From Chloroflexota bacterium (GTDB lineage: Bacteria > Chloroflexota > Dehalococcoidia > JACQGW01): 10,072 nucleotides of DNA. Shown piece after piece: positions 1 through 9,060 of this stretch. The translations under genes and the position numbers were made by a program. The number at the start of each line of letters is the position of its first letter. The stretch's first letter is position 1. Location of the stretch: assembly GCA_016199325.1 (NCBI GenBank), contig JACQGW010000189.1, forward strand, positions 1 to 10,072, written 5' to 3'. Below the pieces are notes generated by a model. It was not told the DNA's origin, did not search any database, and worked only from the letters and a program-made list of their open reading frames with translations.

Positions 1-274
1 GTCGACTCTCTACACCAGGTTGGAGGCCGCACCGAGCGGACCATGCGAGCCGCGACCGTGAGGGAGCCGTTCCCCGGCGCGCGCGACAACCCACACCGGG
101 GAATGGCTCCCTCACGGTCGCGGCCCAGTTCGGGGGATCCCCGCCGGAGTCGCTCGCCGGCCGACGTGGTCGAGACCCGCATGCACGGGAGCGCACTTGC
201 GAGTGCGCACTACGAGCCGGCTCGTCTCGCCTCAGTGGCCTCCGAGCCTGCGCATGCATGCCTGCTCCTGTTAA
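1..274. other. Intergenic region downstream of proS, no gene seen
   Basis: I see no convincing gene here on either strand. An open frame on the plus strand (43-339) has Arg/Ser/Pro-rich low-complexity content, no Shine-Dalgarno and no recognisable motif. The stretch contains a long inverted repeat (50-123, separate entry), a short hairpin of 7 bp with a 4-nt loop (191-208) and a perfect 14-bp palindrome (212-225). It lies beyond the 3' end of the minus-strand cluster, so these structures could contribute to transcription termination or RNA end protection. That role is inference. Confidence 0.6.
50..123. repeat. 28-bp inverted repeat with 18-nt loop
   Basis: Left arm 50-77 and right arm 96-123 are complementary at 27 of 28 positions. 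The single exception is G at 69 against T at 104, which is a G-U pair in plus-strand RNA. The loop, 78-95, is GC-rich and rich in CG steps. The arms show no 7-nt periodicity, unlike the other repeats in the window. No T-run follows on either side, so it is not a textbook intrinsic terminator. It could be a strong two-way terminator or barrier at the end of the cluster, or a miniature mobile or REP-like element. Confidence 0.85.
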
Positions 275-378
275 CGTCACCTGATGCGTCATGTGTCACC
301 CGTCACTCAGCGGCCGGCATCCCTCCGCATGACGTATGACGTATTGACGCATGACTATTCACTCATCACTCATCACTC
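275..378. repeat. Heptad-phased inverted element 1 (TGAC/TCAC type)
   Basis: On the plus strand GTCA recurs at 288, 295 and 302, exactly 7 nt apart. After a spacer of about 20 nt, TGAC or TCAC recurs at 330, 337, 345, 352, 359, 366 and 373, again 7 nt apart with one 8-nt step. GTCA is the reverse complement of TGAC, so the two arms can pair as a long imperfect hairpin. The tract TCACTCA repeats cleanly at 359-378. The proS stop codon (359-361) and its last few codons lie inside it. Confidence 0.8.
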
Positions 379-2050
379 TTCCGGCGGCCTCGTCGAGCGG
401 GACGAGCATCGTTTCGGGCGACCTGCGGCGCTTGAGCTCGACGCTCTCGCTCTTGAGCGTGCGTGGGCTGACGGTGATGCGCAGGGGGATGCCGAGCAGG
501 TCGGCGTCGTTGAACTTGACGCCGGGCGATTCCACCCGGTCGTCGTAGAGCACCTCGCAGCCCGCCGCCCGCAACTGCTCGTAGAGCCGGTTGGCTGCTT
601 CGGCGACGGCCGGCTGGTCGACGCTGAGCGCCGTGAGGTGGACCCGGTAGGGCGCGATACTCTCCGGCCAGATGATGCCCTTGGCGTCGTGGTTCTGCTC
701 GATGGCCGCGGCCATGAGCCGGCCGGTCCCGATGCCGTAGCAGCCCATGTAGATGGCCTTCTGCTGGCCGTCGCGGTCCAGATAGGTGGCCCCGAGCTTC
801 TCGCTGTAGACGGTGCCGAGCTTGAAGACATGGCCCACCTCGATGCCGCGCGTCATCGCCAGCGGCTGCGCGCAGTTCAGGCAGCGGAACCCTTCCTGCG
901 CCTTGGCGATGTCGACCATCAGGTCAACCGAGAAGTCGCGCGGGTAGTTGACGTTCTTCAAGTGGGTGTCCGGCTTATTGGCGCCCGCGACGAAGTTGTG
1001 GCCGAGCGTGATCGACTCGTCGGCGATGACGCGAATGCCTTTGAGCCCGACCGGCGATGCCGAGCCGGCGACCAGCCCCACGCGGGCCACATCTTCGTCG
1101 GTCGCCAGCCGCAGATCGCGGCACTTGAGCGTGTTCGTCAGCTTGATCTCGTTCACGTCGAGATCGCCCCGGATGACGACGAAGACGACCTCCCCGTCAC
1201 ACGAGTAGAAGACGGCCTTCAGGGTCTGGGCCGTCGCCATGTGGAGGAAGCGCGCCAGCGTCTCGATGGTCTTGATGCCGGGCGTTGCCACCTCCTCCAG
1301 CGGCAGCGGCGGCTCGGGGGGCAACCCCTCCTTGCGGAAGGTCGCCCGCTCCTGGTTGGCCGCGTAGCGGCAGTGCGGACAGTGGACGACGACGTCCTCG
1401 CCGGACTGGGCGATCAGCATGAACTCGTGCGAGTCCTTGCCGCCGATGGCCCCGCTGTCGGCTTCGACCGCCAGCGCCGTCAGCCCGCACCGCTGGTAGA
1501 TGCGCTCGTACGCCCGGTACATCGCCCAGTAGGACGCGTCCAGCCCGTCGGGGTCCGGGTCGAAGCTGTAGGCGTCCTTCATGGTGAACTCCCGCACCCG
1601 AATCAGGCCGCCGCGGGGGCGGGGCTCGTCGCGGAACTTCGTCTGGATCTGGTAGAGGATGAGCGGCAAATCCCGATAGCTGCGGACGTTCCGCCGGACC
1701 AGGTCGGTGATGACCTCCTCATGGGTCGGGGCGATGCAGAGCTCGCGGTCGCGCCGGTCCCGGAGCCGGAAGAGGTTCGCGCCGAATGCCGCCTCGCGGC
1801 CGCTCTCGCGCCACATCTCGAGGGGCTGGAGCGCCGGCAGCAGGAGCTCCTGGCCGCCGGCTCGGTCCATCTCCTCCCGGATGATCTGCTCGATCTTGCG
1901 CAATACCCGCCAGGCGAGCGGCAGGTAGCAGTAGACCCCCGCCGTCAACTGGTGGATCATGCCGGCTTTCAACATGAGCGCGTGGCTCGCCGTCTCGGCC
2001 TCGGCCGGCGTCTCACGCTGCGTCTTGCCAAAGAGCACTGAAAGCTTCAC
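359..2050 (-). CDS. proS: Prolyl-tRNA synthetase, bacterial type with editing domain
   Basis: Class II aminoacyl-tRNA synthetase that charges tRNA-Pro with proline in the cytoplasm. Length from the chosen start is 563 aa, the usual size of the bacterial (ProS1) form. Motif 1 surrounds residues 31-70. The motif 2 region contains KFRDEPRPRGG and REFTMKDAYSF (about 138-164). Motif 3 contains GCYGIGTGRLMAA (about 437-448). A YbaK-like proofreading insertion lies between motifs 2 and 3 and is flanked by CPHC (224-227) and CLNC (390-393), which look like a zinc site. The anticodon-binding domain is about 466-563. The GTG start at 2050 has GAGGG upstream. An earlier in-frame TTG at 2086 lies in the repeat and would add 12 unrelated residues. 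The last residues (VMSDE) are encoded by a heptad repeat. It is the last gene of the cluster, 110 nt after rseP. Confidence 0.97.
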   Translation of the reverse strand: MKLSVLFGKTQRETPAEAETASHALMLKAGMIHQLTAGVYCYLPLAWRVLRKIEQIIREEMDRAGGQELLLPALQPLEMWRESGREAAFGANLFRLRDRRDRELCIAPTHEEVITDLVRRNVRSYRDLPLILYQIQTKFRDEPRPRGGLIRVREFTMKDAYSFDPDPDGLDASYWAMYRAYERIYQRCGLTALAVEADSGAIGGKDSHEFMLIAQSGEDVVVHCPHCRYAANQERATFRKEGLPPEPPLPLEEVATPGIKTIETLARFLHMATAQTLKAVFYSCDGEVVFVVIRGDLDVNEIKLTNTLKCRDLRLATDEDVARVGLVAGSASPVGLKGIRVIADESITLGHNFVAGANKPDTHLKNVNYPRDFSVDLMVDIAKAQEGFRCLNCAQPLAMTRGIEVGHVFKLGTVYSEKLGATYLDRDGQQKAIYMGCYGIGTGRLMAAAIEQNHDAKGIIWPESIAPYRVHLTALSVDQPAVAEAANRLYEQLRAAGCEVLYDDRVESPGVKFNDADLLGIPLRITVSPRTLKSESVELKRRRSPETMLVPLDEAAGRVMSDE

Positions 2051-2072
2051 GGTGCTACCCTCGCCCAGGAAT

Positions 2073-2157
2073 GGTCCAAGGTTCAAGGTTCAAGGTTCAA
2101 GGTTCAAGGCTGAGCCGCCTCCCCAACCTTGAACCCTGGACCCTGGGCCTTGAGCCC
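2073..2157. repeat. Heptad-phased inverted element 2 (GGTTCAA type)
   Basis: Plus-strand arm 2073-2114 reads GGTCCAA, four exact GGTTCAA units, then GGCTGAG. After a 7-nt spacer the opposite arm (2122-2157), read on the minus strand, gives GGCTCAA, GGCCCAG, GGTCCAG, GGTTCAA and GGTTGGG. The arms are therefore the same heptad family in inverted orientation and can pair as a hairpin. The element fills almost the whole gap between the rseP stop and the proS start, with only 22 nt left before the proS start codon. Confidence 0.9.
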
Positions 2158-2160
2158 GTA

Positions 2161-3243
2161 CTAACGGATCACGCTCTGATTGTTGAGGATCCGGAGGATG
2201 TCGTTGTAGGTGATCAGCACCATCAGGGAGAGCAGGACCACGAGCCCCACGAAGTGGACGAGGCTCTCCTTCTCCGGTGGGATGCGGCGGCCGCCCCGAA
2301 CGGCCTCCAGAGCCACGAAGAGCATCCGGCCGCCGTCCAGCATCGGGAAGGGCAGGATGTTGATCAGGGCCAGGCTGATGCTGAGGCTGGCGGCGAACGA
2401 AAGCCCGACGGCGAGCTGCTGCTGGACGACGATGCCGGTGATCTGGTAGATGCCGACCGGTCCCGCGACAGGCGGCGGTGCCCCCTGGAGGAACTTGCTG
2501 TAGATCTCGTTCTTGGTGAGGATGAGCACCTCGTAGGTCTGGCGAAACGCCAGCGGGACCGCTTCCCACAGGGGATAGGCCTCGCTCGTCCGGTAGGCTT
2601 GCGGCCTGCCGAATCGATCCTGCGCGTACCCGATCCGAATGCCCGTCCAGCCCTCACCCGGCGGCGGCGCCCAGCGCGGCGACATCCGCAGCGTCTCCTG
2701 GCCGCCCTGAGCCCGCCGAACGGTCATCTCGACGTCGTCGCCCAGACTCAGGGTGATGAACTGGCTCACGTCGAGCAGGTTGCGGACCGGCCGGCCGTTG
2801 ATGGCCAGGATGCGGTCGCCCGCCTGGAGCCCCGCCTGCGCCGCCGGCGAGCTCTTGACGACCTCCTCGATGACCACCGGTCCGGTGACGATGTCTTTCG
2901 GGAGCATGAAGGCGAGCGCGAAGAGCACGACGGCGAGGACCGCGTTCATGAAGGCGCCGGCGCCCAGGACGACGAGCCGCGTCCCGATCGACTTCGACGC
3001 CAGGCTGCGGGGCGCAGAAGGGTCCTCTTCGCCGAGCATCTTCACGAAGCCGCCGAGGGGAATCAGGTTCAGCGAGTATTCGGTTTCGCCGCGTCGAAAG
3101 GCGACGAGGCGGGGAGGGAAGCCGATGCCGAACTCGATGACCTTGACCCCTGCCCGCTTGGCCGTAACGAAATGGCCGATCTCATGGGCAAGGACCAGGA
3201 TGCCGAGGATGGCGATGAACCAGAACGGCTGCTCAAAGACCAT
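2161..3243 (-). CDS. rseP: RseP-type site-2 protease, M50 family
   Basis: Intramembrane zinc metalloprotease of the RseP/RasP/YluC group. Known members cut transmembrane anti-sigma factors or remnant signal peptides within the inner membrane. The 360-aa product has the zinc-binding HEIGH motif at 20-24 inside the first membrane segment. A conserved LIPLGGFVKMLGEED stretch follows (about 61-75). A membrane segment lies near 90-115. A single PDZ domain covers about 123-190 (SPAAQAGLQAGDRILAING). The C-terminal NILPFPMLDGG (295-305) supplies the third zinc ligand Asp, followed by a last hydrophobic helix. E. coli RseP has two PDZ domains, so this is the shorter form. The ATG at 3243 is chosen because GAGGAAAG lies just upstream. 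An in-frame TTG at 3264 would add seven residues. The gene starts 30 nt after the dxr stop. Confidence 0.96.
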   Translation of the reverse strand: MVFEQPFWFIAILGILVLAHEIGHFVTAKRAGVKVIEFGIGFPPRLVAFRRGETEYSLNLIPLGGFVKMLGEEDPSAPRSLASKSIGTRLVVLGAGAFMNAVLAVVLFALAFMLPKDIVTGPVVIEEVVKSSPAAQAGLQAGDRILAINGRPVRNLLDVSQFITLSLGDDVEMTVRRAQGGQETLRMSPRWAPPPGEGWTGIRIGYAQDRFGRPQAYRTSEAYPLWEAVPLAFRQTYEVLILTKNEIYSKFLQGAPPPVAGPVGIYQITGIVVQQQLAVGLSFAASLSISLALINILPFPMLDGGRMLFVALEAVRGGRRIPPEKESLVHFVGLVVLLSLMVLITYNDILRILNNQSVIR

Positions 3244-3273
3244 GCTTTCTTTCCTCGGGCTCAAGAGGTGAGC

Positions 3274-4407
3274 CTAATGGGTTCGCGAACCCGCCCAGCG
3301 GTTGACCTGCTCGCGCGCCCAGTGCTGAGCGGCCAGCAAGGCTTCCAGGTCGGGTACCGACACGGCGCGGTGTTCCCCGATCGCCCGACCGACCAATCGC
3401 CCGATGTCGAGAAAGCCGATGCGCTTTTCGAGGAAAAGGTTGACGGCGGCCTCATCCGCGCCAACCAGAACCGCAGGATATGTGCCACCCTGCCTCCCTG
3501 CCTCCAGCGCCAGCCCCAGACACGGGAAACGCTCGACGTCGGGCTCGCCGAAGTGCAGGGCGTGGCAGCGGGTCAGCTCCAGTCTGGGGAGCGTCGGGTT
3601 CTCCCACCGCTCCGGATAGCTCAGCGCGTACTGGATCGGCGCGCGCATGTCCGGCCGGCCGAGCTGGGCCTTGACAGAGCCGTCGGCGAGCTCGACCAGA
3701 CTATGCACGATGCTCTCCCGATGCATGACGATGTCGATCCGCTCGTAGGGCATCCCAAAGAGCCAGTGCGCCTCGATGACCTCGAGCCCCTTGTTCATGA
3801 GCGTCGCGCTGTCGACCGTCACCTTGCGGCCCATCTGCCAGGTGGGGTGGCGGAGCGCCTCGGCCGGCGTCACCCGTTCGAGCTGGCTCATCGTATTGTC
3901 GCGCAAGGGGCCGCCGGAGGCCGTCAGGATCAGCCGCGCCGGCGGCTGCGCCTCGCCCTGCACGCATTGCCAGATAGCGCTGTGCTCGCTGTCGATAGGG
4001 AGCAACCGGCCACCACTGCCCTGCGCCTCCGCCGTCAGCACGCTCCCGGCCAGCACGAGCACCTCCTTGTTGGCGATGGCCACGAGCTTTCCGGCCCGGA
4101 CGGCTGCCAGTGTCGCTTCGAGGGCAACGGTGCCGGAGGTCGCGACGACGACGACGTCGGCGTCGGGACAGGTGACCATCTCGGCCATCGGCACCCAGCG
4201 TGCCGGGAGGATGTCCCCCGGCCGATCCTCGCTCCAGAGCATGGCCGGCCGGAACTCGGCCAGTTGCTGGGCGATCAGCGCGGCGTTGCGTCCGCCGGAA
4301 AGCCCCAGCACCTTGAGCCGATCCGGGTGTGCCCGGACCACGTCCAACGTCTGGCGACCAATCGACCCCGTGCTGCCCAGCAGGACAATCCGCTTGATTT
4401 CAGCCAT
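3274..4407 (-). CDS. dxr: 1-deoxy-D-xylulose 5-phosphate reductoisomerase
   Basis: Second enzyme of the methylerythritol phosphate (non-mevalonate) isoprenoid pathway. It converts DXP to MEP with NADPH and a divalent metal, and the family is the target of fosmidomycin. The 377-aa product has the nucleotide-binding GSTGSIG (11-17), AIANKEVLVLAGS (110-122), the metal and substrate motif LLPIDSEHSAIWQ with D139 and E141, TASGGPLRD (162-170), and HPTWQMGRKVTVDSATLMNKGLE (187-209), in which E209 is the third expected metal ligand. It is slightly shorter than the E. coli enzyme. ATG at 4407 is preferred. A GTG one codon earlier (4410) is equally possible. The start is only 6 nt after the cdsA stop, so the two genes are probably translationally coupled. 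The product feeds undecaprenyl-PP synthase encoded upstream. Confidence 0.98.
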   Translation of the reverse strand: MAEIKRIVLLGSTGSIGRQTLDVVRAHPDRLKVLGLSGGRNAALIAQQLAEFRPAMLWSEDRPGDILPARWVPMAEMVTCPDADVVVVATSGTVALEATLAAVRAGKLVAIANKEVLVLAGSVLTAEAQGSGGRLLPIDSEHSAIWQCVQGEAQPPARLILTASGGPLRDNTMSQLERVTPAEALRHPTWQMGRKVTVDSATLMNKGLEVIEAHWLFGMPYERIDIVMHRESIVHSLVELADGSVKAQLGRPDMRAPIQYALSYPERWENPTLPRLELTRCHALHFGEPDVERFPCLGLALEAGRQGGTYPAVLVGADEAAVNLFLEKRIGFLDIGRLVGRAIGEHRAVSVPDLEALLAAQHWAREQVNRWAGSRTH

Positions 4408-4413
4408 CACGCT

Positions 4414-5250
4414 TCAAGAAAGATAGTACATGACGACCGCGGCGAATACAAGGCTATCCATGCGGTCCAGCAGGCCGCCGTGGCCGGGGAAGATCTGGCC
4501 CGCCTCCTCGGCCTGGAGGCTGCGCTTGAACGCCGATTCCACCAGGTCGCCCACCTCGGCGGCGACGGCGACGAGCGTTCCGATGCCGACGGCCTGGATC
4601 GTCGTGAAGGGCAGGCCGAGCAGCCAGGCGAGCGGAACTGCCGCCGCGACGGCTACGACGACCCCGCCCACGGCGCCCTCCAGCGTTTTCCGCGGGCTGA
4701 TGGTCGGCGCCAGCTTGAGGCGGCCGGCAGATCGGCCGACGAAGTAGGCGCCCGCATCGGTCACCCAGGTGACGAACATGGTGAAGAGCACCCACTCGGC
4801 CCCGAGAGGCCGGCGGCGGAGCAGCACGAAGTGCGCGAGGAGCAGGCCGGTATAGAGCGGCAGCGCCAGCGTCAGCGCCCAGTCGACCGCGGCCGTTCGC
4901 GGCTCCCGCCGCGCCAGTATCCAGAGCGAAGCGGCGGCGGCAAAGCCGGTAAGCACCGCGACCGCCGTCGGCGCCGGCGTCTCCCGGCCGAGCATGACGA
5001 CGAAGGCAACGGCGAGAGCGGCGGCGATGGGAACGGACGGCTGGAGGCTGGCCCGCCGGGCGAGCTGGCCGAACTCGTAGGTCGCGTACACGGCGGCCAG
5101 GCCAACCAGCAGGGAGAACCACGGCTCACCAGCCCAGTTGACGGCCACCAGAATGGGAATGAGGATGGACACCGTGATGAGGCGCTGGCGGAGACCGCCT
5201 CGGGCGGTAGTTTCTGGTTTCTGGTTTCTGGTTTCTGGTTTCTGGTCCAA
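4414..5250 (-). CDS. cdsA: Phosphatidate cytidylyltransferase (CDP-diglyceride synthase)
   Basis: Integral membrane enzyme that makes CDP-diacylglycerol from phosphatidic acid and CTP, the branch point of phospholipid synthesis. With the TTG start at 5250 the product is 278 aa, a normal size. It has many hydrophobic segments, the conserved TISPRKTLEGAVGG (about 183-196), and the family signature SAFKR...PGHGGLLDRMD (239-265). In the signature the usual Lys-Asp pair is Glu-Glu (248-249). The start is uncertain. Homologues begin a few residues before the RQRLIT segment, but here no ATG or GTG lies between that segment and a heptad repeat. The TTG at 5250 has GGAG 8 nt upstream and gives an N-terminus containing QKPETRNQKPET, encoded by the repeat. 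ATG 5304 and TTG 5325 are alternatives. Confidence 0.94.
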   Translation of the reverse strand: MDQKPETRNQKPETTARGGLRQRLITVSILIPILVAVNWAGEPWFSLLVGLAAVYATYEFGQLARRASLQPSVPIAAALAVAFVVMLGRETPAPTAVAVLTGFAAAASLWILARREPRTAAVDWALTLALPLYTGLLLAHFVLLRRRPLGAEWVLFTMFVTWVTDAGAYFVGRSAGRLKLAPTISPRKTLEGAVGGVVVAVAAAVPLAWLLGLPFTTIQAVGIGTLVAVAAEVGDLVESAFKRSLQAEEAGQIFPGHGGLLDRMDSLVFAAVVMYYLS

Positions 5251-5332
5251 GCCTTCTGCTCCATCGATTCGACCTGAGCGCGATGACGGGAACCCAAGAA
5301 CCATAAGCCACAAACCGGAAACCAATAAGCCC
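5211..5332. repeat. Heptad-phased inverted element 3 (GGTTTCT type)
   Basis: Plus-strand arm 5211-5246 contains tandem copies of the 7-nt unit GGTTTCT. After about 43 nt of non-repeated sequence, the opposite arm (5290-5332) shows AACC or AGCC every 7 nt, with one or two 8-nt steps. Read on the minus strand this arm is a degenerate GGTTNNN or GGCTNNN series. The arms are inverted copies of one heptad class and could form a hairpin. The element lies between the uppS stop (5335) and the cdsA body, and its first arm is translated in the probable CdsA N-terminus. Confidence 0.85.
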
Positions 5333-5334
5333 GT

Positions 5335-6129
5335 CTATTCCGGGTCGAGGCCGCCGAAGCGCCGCTTTCGGCGGGCGTAGGCGGCGAGGGCTTTCTCGAT
5401 CTCTGCCTCATCGAAATCCGGCCAGAACACCGGCGTCACGTAGTACTCGGCATAGGCCGCCTGCCAGATGAGGAAGTTGCTCAGCCGCTCTTCGCCCGCC
5501 GTCCGGATGATCAGGTCGGGATCGGGCAGGCCGGCCGTGTAGAGATAGCGGGAGAACCGGGCCTCGTCCAGGCTCGCCGGATCGACCCCATCGCGGATCG
5601 CCGCGCCCACGGCGTCGAGGATCTCGGACCGGCCTCCGTAGTTGAACGCCACGTTCACGTTGATCCGCCGGTTCTCCCTGGTCCGTTCGATGGCGTCCCG
5701 CACGGCCTGCTGCAGCTCTGGCGAGAGCCCCGCCAGCCGGCCGATATGGCGCAGGCGGGCGCCCTGCCGGTGCAGGTTCTCGGTTTCCCGGTGAATGACG
5801 TCGCCGAGGATCTGGATGAGCCCCTGGACCTCTTCGGTGGGGCGATTCCAGTTCTCGGTCGAGAAGGCGTAGAGGGTGAGATACTCGACGCCAGCGGTGG
5901 CGAAGCCCTCGATGACGCGCCGGATGTTTTCGGTGCCGGCGCGATGGCCGGTCAGGCGGGGCAGGCCACGCTGGCGTGCCCAGCGTCCGTTGCCATCCAT
6001 GATGATGGCGGCGTGGCGCGGCACCTTCCCCCGCTCGGTCTCAGCGGGGCGCGCCAGCGGCGCGCAGTTGGCGCCCGTCGCTTCCGTGACGGCGGCCGGC
6101 CGGTCAGTTGTCGTCCCCTCGGCAGTCAC
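5335..6129 (-). CDS. uppS: Undecaprenyl (isoprenyl) diphosphate synthase
   Basis: Cis-prenyltransferase that elongates farnesyl diphosphate with isopentenyl diphosphate to the C55 lipid carrier used for peptidoglycan and other wall polymers. The 264-aa product has [17 protein letters not shown] with the catalytic-site Asp45, [12 protein letters not shown] (about 91-102), the [15 protein letters not shown] segment, and the C-terminal [16 protein letters not shown] followed by [14 protein letters not shown]. All are hallmarks of the family. The chosen GTG start (6129) lies 13 nt after frr with a weak AGGCGAG upstream, and gives a 37-residue non-conserved N-terminal extension. An internal GTG at 6024 would remove most of it but has no well-spaced ribosome site. 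dxr, three genes downstream, supplies its substrates through the MEP pathway. Confidence 0.98.
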   Translation of the reverse strand: MTAEGTTTDRPAAVTEATGANCAPLARPAETERGKVPRHAAIIMDGNGRWARQRGLPRLTGHRAGTENIRRVIEGFATAGVEYLTLYAFSTENWNRPTEEVQGLIQILGDVIHRETENLHRQGARLRHIGRLAGLSPELQQAVRDAIERTRENRRINVNVAFNYGGRSEILDAVGAAIRDGVDPASLDEARFSRYLYTAGLPDPDLIIRTAGEERLSNFLIWQAAYAEYYVTPVFWPDFDEAEIEKALAAYARRKRRFGGLDPE

Positions 6130-6142
6130 GGTTCTCGCCTGC

Positions 6143-8008
<1,866 letters not shown>

Positions 8009-8035
8009 CCAGTCGAAATCGTGGCACGAATGGGT

Positions 8036-8061
8036 GCCGGCCCGACCGCCGTCCGGCCGGC
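8036..8061 (-). promoter_or_regulatory. GC-rich hairpin 28 nt after the rpsB stop
   Basis: GCCGGCC (8036-8042) pairs with GGCCGGC (8055-8061). The stem continues past one C-C mismatch in the plus-strand reading with GAC/GTC and closes on a 4-nt loop. It lies between rpsB and tsf together with the hairpin at 7980-8008. It could be a 3' stabiliser or partial terminator for an rpsB-only transcript. No U-run is present. Confidence 0.5.
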
Positions 8062-8089
8062 CATGCAGGCGACCGAGCAGATCGCCGCT

Positions 8090-8836
8090 TCAGGCCGAGA
8101 CGAACTCCTCCTCCTCTTCGGCGGAGAGCTCCTCTTCCTCCATCGCCTCGCGCGCCTTGGCCCCTTCCAGACAGGCATCGGCGACCTTGCCCGTCAAGAG
8201 GCGGACGGCGCGGATCGCATCGTCGTTCGCCGGCACCGGGTAGTCGATGACCTCCGGATTGCAGTTCGTGTCGACGAGCGCGACGATTGGGATTTCGAGC
8301 CGCCGGGCCTCGGCGACGGCGATGTGCTCCTTGACGGGGTCGACGATGAACAGCGCCGTCGGCAGCTTCGTCATCTCTTTGATGCCGCCCATGAGCCGGT
8401 TCATCTTCTGCATTTCGTCGTCGAGTCGGAGCGCTTCCTTCTTCGGCAGCACCTCGAGCTCGCCACGGGCCTTGCGGTCTTCGAGCCGGACGAGATAGTC
8501 GATCCGGTTCTGAATCGTCTGGAAGTTCGTCAGCAGGCCGCCCAGCCAGCGCTGGTTGACGTAGTACATGCCCGCGCGCTTGGCCTCCTGCTCGATCGCC
8601 TCCTGGGCCTGCTTCTTGGTGCCGACGAACAGGACCGAGCCGCCTTTTGCCACGGTATCCCGAACGTAGTTGTACGCTTCCTGGAGTCGCGTGACCGTCT
8701 GTTGAAGGTCGATAATGTGGATGCCGTTCCGCTCGGTGAAGATGAACGGCCGCATGCGCGGATCCCAGCGCCTGGTCTGATGCCCAAAGTGAACACCGGC
8801 CTCCAGGAGCATCTTCATCGCGATAATACTTGCCAA
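8090..8836 (-). CDS. rpsB: 30S ribosomal protein S2
   Basis: Ribosomal small-subunit protein S2. The 248-aa product shows the family hallmarks throughout: [20 protein letters not shown] (7-26), [47 protein letters not shown], the [20 protein letters not shown] stretch, [13 protein letters not shown] and the [14 protein letters not shown] region. It ends in an acidic Glu-rich tail. The start is taken as TTG 8836, which has AAAGGAG 10 nt upstream and gives an N-terminus typical of S2. An ATG six codons later (8818) is too far from that site. It is the first gene of the cluster, behind a strong promoter and a leader of about 160 nt. Its 3' gap to tsf (137 nt) is the largest in the cluster. Confidence 0.98.
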   Translation of the reverse strand: MASIIAMKMLLEAGVHFGHQTRRWDPRMRPFIFTERNGIHIIDLQQTVTRLQEAYNYVRDTVAKGGSVLFVGTKKQAQEAIEQEAKRAGMYYVNQRWLGGLLTNFQTIQNRIDYLVRLEDRKARGELEVLPKKEALRLDDEMQKMNRLMGGIKEMTKLPTALFIVDPVKEHIAVAEARRLEIPIVALVDTNCNPEVIDYPVPANDDAIRAVRLLTGKVADACLEGAKAREAMEEEELSAEEEEEFVSA

Positions 8837-8996
8837 GGCTCTCTTTCTCCTTTCGTTTTGCCTCCGCCTCCATCATTCTCGCAGGGAACCGGCTTCGCCG
8901 GCGGTCCGACATCGGCATCCAGTCCGACGCCGCTTCGACCGACGGCACCCACCGGCACGAACCGGCAAGTCCGAAGGCGTGTGTGATGAGGTGCCG
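8837..8996 (-). promoter_or_regulatory. rpsB leader RNA, possible S2 autoregulatory site
   Basis: About 160 nt separate the inferred transcription start (near 8996) from the rpsB start. The transcript is GC-rich with several short GCCGG/CCGGC segments, including a 5-bp hairpin with a GAA loop (8889-8901), then a purine-rich segment carrying the Shine-Dalgarno (8847-8850). S2 represses its own operon through the leader in several bacteria, so a binding structure is expected here. I did not recognise a specific published S2 motif. Confidence 0.35.
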
Positions 8997-9002
8997 AGGG
9001 AA

Positions 9003-9032
9003 AGTATAGCATACGGCAAACGGAGCCGGCAA
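9003..9032 (-). promoter_or_regulatory. Promoter of the rpsB cluster, extended -10
   Basis: On the minus strand, TTGCCG (9032-9027, 4 of 6 to TTGACA) is followed after 18 nt by TATACT (9008-9003, 5 of 6 to TATAAT). It is preceded by TGC, giving an extended -10 (TGnTATACT). In this GC-rich sequence that is a clear sigma-70-type promoter. The inferred start is near 8996. Confidence 0.75.
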
Positions 9033-9060
9033 AGAAGGGGCCGGGCGAGGGAGGGCTGCG

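Noticed and set aside
1..274. tRNA gene in the left intergenic region
   Set aside because: Several short stems exist, but there is no T-loop GTTCRANNC, no proper acceptor stem pairing and no cloverleaf.
43..339. 98-aa plus-strand open frame at the left end
   Set aside because: It runs through the 28-bp inverted repeat and the first heptad arm, has no ribosome site, and its composition looks random.
275..378. CRISPR array
   Set aside because: The units are 7 nt, contiguous and without spacers, and face an inverted array. This does not fit CRISPR repeats of about 23-47 nt with unique spacers, and no cas genes are present.
284..2041. Long open frame on the plus strand opposite proS
   Set aside because: It is the complement of a complete ProS with all motifs. 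The translation is Arg/Val/Asp/Leu-rich antisense with no motif, a common artefact in GC-rich DNA.
2071..5277. 1068-aa open frame on the plus strand opposite rseP, dxr and cdsA
   Set aside because: It spans three real genes and two repeats on the opposite strand, its composition is low-complexity Arg/Asp/Gln, and no domain is recognisable.
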